DNA of 13,474 nucleotides from Promethearchaeota archaeon. GTDB taxonomy: Archaea; Asgardarchaeota; Lokiarchaeia; Sigynarchaeales; SOKP01. The position numbers and the translations under genes were made by a program. Below the pieces are notes generated by a model that was given only the letters and a program-made list of their open reading frames with translations, did no database searches and was not told where the DNA came from. How positions within the stretch are numbered: the stretch's first letter is position 1; each line of letters opens with the position of its first letter. The DNA lies in assembly GCA_019057775.1 (NCBI GenBank), contig JAHLWT010000073.1, forward strand, positions 1 through 13,474, written 5' to 3'. Positions 7,415 to 13,474 of the stretch are shown here, one piece after another.

Positions 7415-8461
7415 TTAAATATGATCTGTTTCGGTAAATGTTATATACCAGTTTTTAACATTAAATATCTGTTCATCATTTTTGCAATTACCCCATAAAT
7501 CATGAACTATAAATGCTTGTTTGGATCTTTGGAAGATAAAACCATTTTTAATGAATAACCTAATTAATGACTTACAATTGCATCTAAATCTTATTCCAAT
7601 TACCTCTTTATGTTTGAAAAATTTTATTATGCTTTTTATGAATTTACTCATTACCTTTTGATTTGTTGCTGATTGGAAATCTACTATATAGCCAATCTTT
7701 TCTCTGATTGCTAAAATGGTATAACAAATGACCTGGTCTTCTAAATTGGTTATATAAAGAGGGATATAATTTGTATTCGGTTTTTTAAAAAACCGCCATT
7801 TAATAAAATCAATAGAGCGATATGATGTGATTTTTTTATCATAAATAATAGACTTTTTAAAACAATCTTCAAATCCTTGAAAATTCCATTCATTCTGGAC
7901 AACAATATTATTTCTTTTTGGTCTTATAAAAGAAAATATTGTTGAATATGTTCTTAAAAAAAACCTTATTATAAAAGCAAAAATTTTATTTTTTTTATAA
8001 TGTAATGATAATTCTTTAAAATTAATTGGGAATATTAAATCTGGTAATCTATGAACTTTTATCCAATCTAATTTATCTATAAACCCGCGTAAAGCTGCTC
8101 CTTTATAATATGTAAAACCAAAAGCATACAAATAACCGCTTTCTTTAACTTTCAACAAAGTTTTTTTTCCTAAAGTCTCAAAAATAGACCTCCGTCGATA
8201 ATTTGGATTTGTAATCGTATCCACAGATTGTACAGCGTTAATTCTTTTCTGATTCATTAAAATATCCCAGTGAATAACAGAATAATTCCCCGCTATTTCA
8301 TTTTTTTCCTTTGAAATTGCTAGTAATCTAAAATTATTTGGGGTTTTTGAATACTTCCAATTATAATATTTAGATAGTTCTTGGGAATACAAATTATTAA
8401 AGAGATTTATAAATTGCTCTTCATATGATTTAGTAAATTCAATTATTTCAAATTTTTCCAT
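7415..8461 (-). CDS. GNAT-like N-acyltransferase (polysaccharide-cluster type)
   Basis: 348 residues resembling the two-lobed GNAT proteins common in surface-polysaccharide clusters, which acylate amino-sugars or similar groups. The first lobe carries NEIAGNYSV (54-62), QSVDTITNP (78-86), YRRRSIF (88-94) and GYLYAFGFTYYKGAALRGF (109-127). A second lobe starts around 190 and includes YRSIDFIKWRF (214-224) and NPN-like acyl-pocket strands. The acetyl-CoA loop is odd: relatives read YRGRGIF, but both glycines are replaced here (R90 and S92), so CoA binding may be weakened or lost. The start at 8461 is well supported by GGAG six bases upstream. The partner deacetylase at 6509-7396 converges on it. 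Confidence 0.8.
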   Translation of the reverse strand: MEKFEIIEFTKSYEEQFINLFNNLYSQELSKYYNWKYSKTPNNFRLLAISKEKNEIAGNYSVIHWDILMNQKRINAVQSVDTITNPNYRRRSIFETLGKKTLLKVKESGYLYAFGFTYYKGAALRGFIDKLDWIKVHRLPDLIFPINFKELSLHYKKNKIFAFIIRFFLRTYSTIFSFIRPKRNNIVVQNEWNFQGFEDCFKKSIIYDKKITSYRSIDFIKWRFFKKPNTNYIPLYITNLEDQVICYTILAIREKIGYIVDFQSATNQKVMSKFIKSIIKFFKHKEVIGIRFRCNCKSLIRLFIKNGFIFQRSKQAFIVHDLWGNCKNDEQIFNVKNWYITFTETDHI

Positions 8462-8467
8462 TTACTT

Positions 8468-8471
8468 CTCC
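8468..8471 (-). promoter_or_regulatory. Shine-Dalgarno site for the GNAT-like gene
   Basis: On the minus strand GGAG is followed by AAGTAA and then ATG at 8461, an ideal 6-base spacing. This decides the start codon. Confidence 0.65.
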
Positions 8472-8638
8472 AATTGAAGTTTGTCATCTTAAATTTAAGA
8501 ATTTAATTTATTTTTTAAGCTTTTTTAATAAATAGTCATTTTTTTGCTAATTTATTTCCGATTTAGCTTAATCTTTCGGTTAATTATCAAATTAAGTCAA
8601 ACAGCCCCAATCCCGAAAATTAATTACCACTCCATATT

Positions 8639-8646
8639 AAAAAAAA
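8639..8646 (-). terminator. U8 run, possible terminator of the sulfatase operon
   Basis: Eight A residues on the plus strand give a U8 run on the minus-strand transcript about 140 bases past the sulfatase stop at 8789. Archaeal transcripts often end at U runs without a hairpin. Only the run itself is evidence. Confidence 0.25.
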
Positions 8647-8788
8647 GATTATAATATGAGAGTAATATATAAATAATTCTAATTCAAAATGATTCTTTTC
8701 TTGTCTGGTTTCAACCATAATTTAATTGTATTTAATTTAAATCCATCGTTATCACAGTATTTAAGAATTTTCTTGATCTAAATATTTG

Positions 8789-9940
8789 TTATCTGTAATA
8801 CTTTTTAGCATGTTTGTTGAAATATAATGGGAAATATAAAATCCAGACTACAATCTCTTTCCATCTCTGGAATAAGAGTTTTCTCCGAGCCCAAATTGAC
8901 CTCAGTACAAATTTTAAATACCCCGTTTGATTCAATTGATTAGATACTTCATTTAATTCTGTATCTAAGATTATGAATCTTTTAGTATACTTTTTGTATT
9001 TTCGCATTAATTTTTTTATACCTATTCCTGTTAATCTGTTATAAAAGAGTATGGTTATATAATCTTGTTTATCACCTAAATCAAATTTACTTATTCCTGG
9101 AATATTGACGATTGTATTGTAATGTTCAAGGGTTTCCTTAAGGAATCTGACTAATTGAGGAGGAAATTGGATAGGAATGAAAATTTTTCTAGAATTTAGT
9201 TTTGGTAAAATACTCTTCTCATAAAGAGAATATAATAGTGATTTGAAAGTGTTGTACGCTTTTAATTCTGTTTTTAAATAAAATTGATATAATTCATTAT
9301 ATGTTTGATGATGTTCGTTTTTCACATCTACCTTCTCAAGGTGATCTTCAGATAGATTATACAATGAGAATATTCCATTATTATTAACTAGTTTCCAATT
9401 GGATTTAATTATCATTGTTCTTTTGACTGCTTGAAACATCAAATAGCAATCTCCACGGATTGATCTCTCTTTATTTACATCAATATTATTCTCAATTAAC
9501 TCTTTAAAAGAAATTGAGTCTCTTTCATGAGATATATTAATGTTTAGATAATCAAGGATCGTCTCCATCAAATCAAGTAAATATATTCTCTTTTTAATTA
9601 ATTTTGGGGGAGATGAAGTCGAATTTGTTGGTAATTTAATAAATAAAACAGGTTGCATTGAAGATTGGTGAATATCGTCAAAATGTAATAATTTGTTTTT
9701 CTTATATAAATTCTTATCGTAAAAACCATGATCAGAATTGATAATAATAACAGAATTCTCCCAATAATTATTCTCTTTTAAATAATCGATAATTTTCCTT
9801 AAATAGTGATTAGTTTTTGGACCGCTTGGCCTGAAAAAGGTGAATAAAAAATTCTTTTCACCCGGATCGAATTTCTCAGCTTTCTGGATGAAATATTGGT
9901 AAACTTCCTTAGCATCCAACCAATGATCTCCTTTGTACAT
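8789..9940 (-). pseudogene. Sulfatase/alkaline-phosphatase-fold enzyme, C-terminal segment after an in-frame stop
   Basis: 383 residues from the first ATG after the stop at 9986-9988. The same frame joins it to the N-terminal segment (9986-10294), so the original protein was about 500 residues. NFLFTFFRPSGPKTNHYLRK leads to the second metal site SDHGFYD (D70, H71 here; about 188-189 in the full protein). SLYNLSEDHLEKVDV (about 187-201) is the typical 'ELYdl..D..E..n' close of the sulfatase fold. After about 240 there is an extra alpha/beta domain (QDYITILFYNRLTGIGIKK, RFIILDTELNEV) that I do not recognise. The enzyme would hydrolyse or transfer a sulfate or phospho-group on a surface glycan or lipid. 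Without the N-terminal segment this piece lacks the first metal ligand and the nucleophile region, so it cannot work alone unless the stop is read through. Confidence 0.8.
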
Positions 9941-9985
9941 ATCTAATTCATAAAATGGGTTAAGAATATCTTTTAGAATAACAGC

Positions 9986-10294
9986 TTATTCTCTACCGAA
10001 GATAATTGATTCAACTTTATAATCCTCCTTCTTTAGAGGTTCTATAAAATTCTGATATTTTAAGCTGGGTAGGTTTTCAATTGAGCGATAATAATCAGGA
10101 AATATATAATAGGGAAACCTTCCTGTTAAAAATGAGAAAAGCGATAAATTTGTTGAAGGAAATTGAGAAATACAATTATCGAAATAGAAACCCTCATTAG
10201 CATTTTTTAATTCTTTATAGGCTGGAAGTAAACCATGTAAGTCTGCGCGTTCATAATTACAAATTGAATCAGTGACAATCCAGATTATGTTCAT
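9986..10294 (-). pseudogene. Sulfatase-fold enzyme, N-terminal segment ending at an in-frame TAA
   Basis: 102 residues from the ATG at 10294, chosen because MNIIWIVTDS is the canonical sulfatase first strand and AAGG sits seven bases upstream; a TTG at 10312 only adds six residues. D9 in VTDS is the expected first metal ligand. The nucleophile block is FPSTNLSLFSFLTGRFP, with serines and threonines but no C/S-x-P-x-R sulfatase signature. A formylglycine sulfatase is therefore unlikely, and a phosphotransferase or phosphodiesterase relative is as plausible. The frame runs through TAA at 9986-9988 (context GRE-stop-AVILKDIL) straight into the C-terminal segment without a shift, so a single nonsense mutation split the gene. 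It starts 18 bases after the CDP-alcohol phosphotransferase stop, in the same operon. Confidence 0.78.
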
Positions 10295-10301
10295 TTTCAC
10301 G

Positions 10302-10305
10302 CCTT
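10302..10305 (-). promoter_or_regulatory. Shine-Dalgarno site for the sulfatase-like gene
   Basis: AAGG on the minus strand, seven bases before the ATG at 10294. It favours this start over the upstream TTG at 10312. Confidence 0.5.
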
Positions 10306-10312
10306 GTTTCAA

Positions 10313-11045
10313 TTACTCAGATTTTAACGTTTCCTTTTCACTTAGCTTTAGTACATCTTTTTCTATACTTTTTCCTTTTAACACCATAAAAGTGGAAAAA
10401 ACTAAGAGTAAAAGAACCAGGTAAGCAATTGTAGTAATCTCTAAAATCATTCTATTATTAAAATTGAAAAATAGCAAGAAACCAACAAAAAACACGGTTG
10501 TAGTAAGATGTGTATGGCTGAACGCATTAATAAGGTTAATAAAAACACTTCTTACCTTCTGTAAAAATGTTTTTGGGGGAGATGGAGTATTACCACTATC
10601 AACAACTTCCTTGACTCCTTTTTTAGTTTCTCCTTTAGCGAACGCGATTATTGAGATTTTTCTAACTGTTCTTATCCCTAGAAGGAAAAACGTCGCGATA
10701 ACACCAAAAATTATATAGAGAAACTCAGAATTGATCCTGTAGATGCTGTAAGTAAATGAAAAGAAAAACCATCCTTGAAAAAATAAATGAGCAACCTCAT
10801 CGTAGTATATTCCTCGCAGAGAAGTTTGTTTTTTATATCTTGCAACTTCTCCATCAACCTCATCTGAAACATAATAGATATACAAAAGAATAAAGCCTAT
10901 AATAATGAAAAGTTTATTTCCTACTGCGATGAACAATAATTAATCCAAAAAATATCAAATCAGCTAGAAGAAATCGGTTTTTTGAAATTTTTATAGAACA
11001 TAATGTATCCAAACTAATTATTCTTTAAAGAAGAAATTTATCCAT
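10313..11045 (-). pseudogene. CDP-alcohol phosphotransferase, broken by a stop and a frameshift
   Basis: The main ORF (10313-10936, 207 residues, nominal TTG start) is an integral membrane CDP-alcohol phosphotransferase, a family that moves a phospho-alcohol from a CDP donor to an acceptor. The motif is clear: D25-EV-D28-G29-EV-A32-R33, then G42, D46 and H50; the last position is Asp in most members. About four further spans follow. The ORF lacks the usual first span, which is found upstream in another frame. A strong AAGGAGAT at 11051-11058 precedes ATG 11045, reading MDKFLL, then TAA at 11025-11027, then SIKISKNRFLLADLIFFGLI up to about 10937, where a one-base shift leads into FIAVGNKLFIIIG. 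The restored protein has the expected 'sKNr.lLAD' start. Two lesions make it a pseudogene unless they are sequencing errors. Confidence 0.8.
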
Positions 11046-11050
11046 TTAAT

Positions 11051-11058
11051 ATCTCCTT
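11051..11058 (-). promoter_or_regulatory. Strong Shine-Dalgarno site of the original CDP-alcohol phosphotransferase start
   Basis: AAGGAGAT on the minus strand, with GGAG seven bases before the ATG at 11045. The upstream gene's TAA (11057-11059) overlaps its first bases, a typical arrangement of translationally coupled genes. It reveals the ancestral start, which lies 109 bases upstream of the present ORF start. Confidence 0.7.
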
Positions 11059-11212
11059 AAATATTTGGATTAACATTTTCTTTCTTAAACTTCTTGGAAT
11101 ATTACCAGTACTTTTCTATTTGCATTTTAGCATCAAATGTTGGAGGAATTTCTGAAATCCTAAGTAAAACAAACTTAATCCTATCAGGGTTAAGTTTCTT
11201 CATCTCAGGCAT
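11057..11212 (-). pseudogene. Gene-end relic upstream of the CDP-alcohol phosphotransferase, unidentified
   Basis: On the minus strand an ATG at 11212 opens 36 codons (including RIKFVLLRISEIPPTFDAKM and QIEKYW) to a TAA at 11102-11104. The same frame continues YSKKFKKENVNPNI to a final TAA at 11057-11059, which lies in the Shine-Dalgarno site of the next gene. The frame is also open upstream of the ATG for about 17 codons before a TGA. The composition and operon position look like the true C-terminus of a protein whose earlier part has decayed or been deleted. I do not recognise the family; a nucleotidyltransferase partner for the phosphotransferase would fit the context but nothing in the sequence shows it. 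Confidence 0.45.
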
Positions 11213-11363
11213 AATTACAAAAAAGAGGTATAAAACAAAGATATTATTGCTTAGTAGGATTCATAATTCTAAATCTTAAAGAGACATATCAAATAAAGAC
11301 ATAATATATTAAGTATAAAATAGATTTTCTGATTTTAAATGTTAATACAATAAAGTAATCTTA

Positions 11364-11371
11364 TTTATAAA
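11364..11371 (+). promoter_or_regulatory. Candidate TATA box of the toxin-antitoxin cassette
   Basis: TTTATAAA about 70 bases before the first ATG (11440). If used as an archaeal TATA box, transcription would begin near 11395 and leave a leader of about 45 bases. In DNA this AT-rich such matches are frequent, so the call is tentative. Confidence 0.3.
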
Positions 11372-11439
11372 AAACCATAAAAATTATTTAGGTAATCAAC
11401 CATAATTTTAATGAACGTGAAATAGTAGGTTATATCAAA

Positions 11440-11613
11440 ATGAGTGAAAAGAGGAAAAGAGTCTTAACTATAGAACCAGATAAGATACCAGAAGGTACTT
11501 GTATGATAAAAGATTCTTTAATAGACAATAAGCAAAAGTATAGCATTTGTAAAGAAGATGGTAAAATTAAGATATTTCCCGTGATAAATACTGAAAGTGA
11601 GGAAAATGAGTGA
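11440..11613 (+). CDS. 57-residue protein heading the PIN-toxin cassette, family unknown
   Basis: ATG 11440 to TGA 11611-11613. The protein is 57 residues, strongly charged, with a basic start (MSEKRKRVLTIEPDKIPEG), a beta-like centre (KYSICKEDGKIKIFPVI) and an acidic tail (TESEENE). Its last eight bases (ATGAGTGA) overlap the ATG of the next gene at 11606, so translation is probably coupled. No family is recognised; a short basic/beta protein in this position could be a DNA-binding antitoxin or an autoregulator, by inference from position only. The reading frame, overlap and coding-like composition support a real gene. No strong Shine-Dalgarno site is seen, only a weak TAGGT about 12 bases upstream. 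Confidence 0.65.
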   Translation: MSEKRKRVLTIEPDKIPEGTCMIKDSLIDNKQKYSICKEDGKIKIFPVINTESEENE

Positions 11614-11902
11614 AGATAAGCTAAAAAAATCCAGTGAAATCATTTTCAGAGACAATTTTGAATTAAATGAAGAAAGAAAATTTGAGATATGGAATTATAT
11701 CGAACGTAAAAATGAAACATACATCATAAAAAAAGAAGATCCAGATTCATATTCCTTATATTTAGATTATAAAAAACTAACCAATTCAATATTCGATTAT
11801 TTTGGAATTTGGAGTGATCTTTCGGATGATCAATTTAAGATAATTACTGAATCGATTAATGACATTCGTAAAAACATAATGAAAAGGTATTATCCAGATT
11901 AA
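11606..11902 (+). CDS. Putative VapB-like antitoxin, middle gene of the PIN cassette
   Basis: 98 residues from the ATG at 11606, chosen because it overlaps the previous gene's stop; a GTG at 11597 would add three residues. GAGG lies just upstream. The protein is acidic and helical, with a motif near the C-terminus, FDYFGIWSDLSDDQF (63-77), followed by a helix of the kind NDIRKNIMKRY. Many small antitoxins paired with PIN toxins carry a similar 'FGiWkDr.d.....R' toxin-binding segment, so an antitoxin role is likely from this motif and from its position two bases before the PIN gene. The N-terminal part has no recognisable DNA-binding fold, which makes the separate 57-residue protein upstream a candidate for that role. 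Confidence 0.7.
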   Translation: MSEDKLKKSSEIIFRDNFELNEERKFEIWNYIERKNETYIIKKEDPDSYSLYLDYKKLTNSIFDYFGIWSDLSDDQFKIITESINDIRKNIMKRYYPD

Positions 11903-11904
11903 TA

Positions 11905-12261
11905 ATGATTTGCCTAGATACTACTTTTTTAATAGATTTTCTAAAAGAGAGAATCATTATAACAGAAGAAATTAATAACTCTTTAAAGAATACAGCGGCT
12001 ATCACACCTTTTTCTATATTTGAATTATATCATGGAATATATAGATTAAAACGAAAGGAACCTGACTTTGATTTTGATAAACGAGAAAAAGAAATATTAA
12101 ATTTCATAAAAATCTTTCAAATAATTAATTATAATGATAAAGCTGCGATTAAGACGGCAGAAGTTTTAGATTTTTTAGAAAGTGAAGGAAAAATAATCGA
12201 TTTAGTTGATATCATGATCGCCTCAGCTGCTCTTGTCAATGACTTCAAGAGAATTATCTAA
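11905..12261 (+). CDS. vapC: VapC-like PIN-domain ribonuclease toxin, C-terminally shortened
   Basis: 118 residues. PIN toxins cut RNA (often tRNA or rRNA) with Mg2+ held by a cluster of acidic residues. Here D5 in LDTTFLIDFL, E40 in SIFELYHGI and D102 in DLVDIMIASAAL are in the expected places. After ALVND the protein ends with FKRII. Family members usually have a strand with a T-x-N/D motif (tlvTrN.kdF.rI) at this point and run to about 130-140 residues. About ten residues between 'ALVN' and 'DFKRI', including that motif, appear deleted, along with the tail. Activity may be reduced or lost. The gene follows the antitoxin by two bases (TAATAATG), so expression is coupled. It ends 11 bases before the convergent membrane-protein gene. 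Confidence 0.82.
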   Translation: MICLDTTFLIDFLKERIIITEEINNSLKNTAAITPFSIFELYHGIYRLKRKEPDFDFDKREKEILNFIKIFQIINYNDKAAIKTAEVLDFLESEGKIIDLVDIMIASAALVNDFKRII

Positions 12262-12272
12262 CACATATTTAA

Positions 12273-13373
12273 TCATTTTAATTTTGCAAAAATCCAATCA
12301 TCCTCATTTCTGTATAGAATATTAAAATCAGAGTAAAGATTTGTTTGAAAATCTGCATCAGTAAATTTTACATTAAATACCACATACGAAACATTCAGAA
12401 ACTCAATATCTCCTTTAAATTCAATGTAATCAGTGGAATTTAAATAATGCGTAGAATTACAATCAAAAATATAATATATTTTTTCTAAGTTTTCTTCTTG
12501 TATTAAGGCACACAAGAACTGAATATATTCTCCACCCTGATTCTCAACAAGTAAAACATTTTCTGCATACAATGGATTTTCATTGAAGTAATTACCAGTA
12601 AACAACACAACATCTGTTTGGCTATCAGCAAAGTAATAACGCGTCCATTCTGATGTTCTTGGATAATTAAGAGTATAATAAATGCCACTTAGGAAAATAA
12701 ATGACATGATGAGAAATGCGTTAGCAATTCTTTTTATAGATTTCTTTTCTATAATTTTTTTAATTCCTCTTTTGTTGGCTATATTTTTATTTAATTTAAT
12801 TTTACAAATTGATCTTTTCACTAAAATTATAATAACTACGAAAGGGAAAACAAATAGTATAACCCAAAATCCAGAGAATAATTCAATTAGACGTATGAGG
12901 TAAATATCCATAAATGCATTAATCCTTGGGAAAAAATAGATAATTTCATTCAATATATAAAGTAAAACTGTTAAAATAAAAGTAAATTTAATAAATCTAA
13001 CTAAATATCTCTGTTGTTTATTTAAGTGAAAGAATTTAATAACTGGAATAAAAATTCCGATGACTACAAAAATTATACCTGCTCCAAAAATCCAATAAAA
13101 ATGCACAGTATTACCAAAAAAAACATTAGAAACTAAACTTTCAATATCTCGTATTACAGTTTTAGTTAAAAGATATTCAGCCAAATTAAAAAAAAATTCC
13201 CCCATCTTAGCAATACCTGTTAACGGGTCAAAAAGATATAAGGGTTTAAAATAAAAAAGATAATCTCCCAACAAAGAATGACCTGAATAAAATGAGTAAT
13301 AAATAAAATAAGGGAGCATCAACACCAAAAAAATTGAAAAAATTGAAATAAGTTTTAGAAAGAAATGCCCCAT
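12273..13373 (-). CDS. Membrane protein with outside C-terminal domain, probably the C-terminal part of a GT-C-like protein
   Basis: 366 residues from ATG 13373. Predicted spans are at about 7-28, 93-113, 127-148, 160-185 and 215-235, with a basic cytoplasmic loop at 186-214 (KRSICKIKLNKN...). An outside domain of about 130 residues follows, containing SEWTRYYFADSQTDVVLF, three N-glycosylation-type sequons (N306, N312, N327) and an end (NVSYVVFN, ILYRNEDDWIFAKLK) like the tails of GT-C membrane glycosyltransferases. No catalytic loop of that family (an early D/E motif) is present, so this may be the back half of a longer protein. The frame stays open upstream to a TAA at 13458-13460, encoding a basic stretch (VILLKREKTNLKLKIINM) like a cytoplasmic loop. 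No Shine-Dalgarno site supports ATG 13373. No specific family is recognised. Confidence 0.65.
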   Translation of the reverse strand: MGHFFLKLISIFSIFLVLMLPYFIYYSFYSGHSLLGDYLFYFKPLYLFDPLTGIAKMGEFFFNLAEYLLTKTVIRDIESLVSNVFFGNTVHFYWIFGAGIIFVVIGIFIPVIKFFHLNKQQRYLVRFIKFTFILTVLLYILNEIIYFFPRINAFMDIYLIRLIELFSGFWVILFVFPFVVIIILVKRSICKIKLNKNIANKRGIKKIIEKKSIKRIANAFLIMSFIFLSGIYYTLNYPRTSEWTRYYFADSQTDVVLFTGNYFNENPLYAENVLLVENQGGEYIQFLCALIQEENLEKIYYIFDCNSTHYLNSTDYIEFKGDIEFLNVSYVVFNVKFTDADFQTNLYSDFNILYRNEDDWIFAKLK

Positions 13374-13474
13374 ATTAATTATTTTTAGCTTTAAATTTGT
13401 CTTTTCTCTTTTTAATAGTATAACTTGACTTTCAAAGTTAATTTTTATAATATGATCTTAGTGCTTCTAACTAA

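Larger units (their letters stand above)
8462..8788. other. 327-base intergenic region between two minus-strand genes
   Basis: It holds the GNAT gene's Shine-Dalgarno site at its left edge and an A8 run (U8 on the minus-strand transcript) in the middle. On the minus strand, 8679-8777 is open for 32 codons ending in KPDKKRIILN, directly behind the sulfatase stop. It has no start and no recognisable family, so it is left unannotated. No RNA gene is seen. Confidence 0.4.

Noticed and set aside
8679..8777. 32-codon minus-strand frame after the sulfatase stop
   Set aside because: It has coding-like composition but no start codon, no known motif and no continuation in any frame.
9986..10294. Classical formylglycine sulfatase
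   Set aside because: The C/S-x-P-x-R signature is absent around the nucleophile block (FPSTNLSLF), so only the wider sulfatase/phosphatase fold is claimed.
8789..11212. Genetic code change with TAA read as an amino acid
   Set aside because: The flippases, the deacetylase, the GNAT-like gene and the sulfatase all end in TAA at places that match family length, so TAA is a normal stop here.
11094..11279. Plus-strand ORF with a glycosyltransferase-like ASNVGGISEIL stretch
   Set aside because: The motif looks like the GT4 C-terminal 'snvGGipEi', but the following residues do not fit the family and the start is a TTG. The minus strand over the same bases gives a longer sensible frame that ends in the next gene's Shine-Dalgarno site. 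I take the plus-strand match as coincidence, with some doubt.
1..13474. CRISPR arrays, tRNA or rRNA genes
   Set aside because: No regularly spaced repeats and no cloverleaf or rRNA-like GC-richer stretch was seen in any intergenic region.

Overview
This is a very AT-rich window, with AGA dominating arginine codons and heavy ATA use. It looks like part of a cell-surface polysaccharide or glycan locus carrying many gene fragments. Several starts have clear Shine-Dalgarno sites (genes beginning at 3455 on + and at 8461, 10294 and 11045 on -). The gene set (GT4 glycosyltransferases, MOP-type flippases, a NodB deacetylase, a sulfatase-fold enzyme, a CDP-alcohol phosphotransferase and a PIN toxin cassette) would fit a low-GC archaeon, perhaps an Asgard/Lokiarchaeia-like lineage. 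A low-GC bacterium cannot be excluded: no rRNA, tRNA or informational gene is present to settle it.

Layout. 1-2463: the C-terminus of a large surface or membrane protein (2-436), an empty or decayed spacer, an intact GT4 glycosyltransferase (872-2056), then a start-less second copy of the same C-terminus (2116-2463). 2484-3221: a DDE transposase relic full of stops and frameshifts. 3455-6323: the N-terminal half of a flippase joined to a glycosyltransferase that lacks its N-terminus, then a full-length flippase paralogue on the opposite strand, tail to tail. 6509-8461: an intact polysaccharide deacetylase and a convergent GNAT-like acyltransferase. 8789-11212 (minus strand): a decayed operon read right to left, made of an unidentified gene end, a CDP-alcohol phosphotransferase and a sulfatase-like enzyme. 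Each contains one in-frame TAA and the phosphotransferase also has a frameshift. 11440-12261: a compact three-gene toxin-antitoxin-like cassette whose first gene has only 57 codons and overlaps the second. 12273-13474: a membrane protein with an outside C-terminal domain, probably also a fragment.

How the parts fit. The intact genes could extend (GT4), export (flippase) and modify (deacetylase, acyltransferase) a surface polysaccharide. The decayed minus-strand operon would have added a phospho-alcohol or phospho-linked substituent, judging from the CDP-alcohol phosphotransferase and sulfatase-fold pair. Duplicated fragments, a deletion fusion, a dead transposase and nonsense mutations mark this as a fast-rearranging variable glycan locus. 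The least familiar intact unit is the 57-aa / 98-aa / PIN cassette at 11440-12261.
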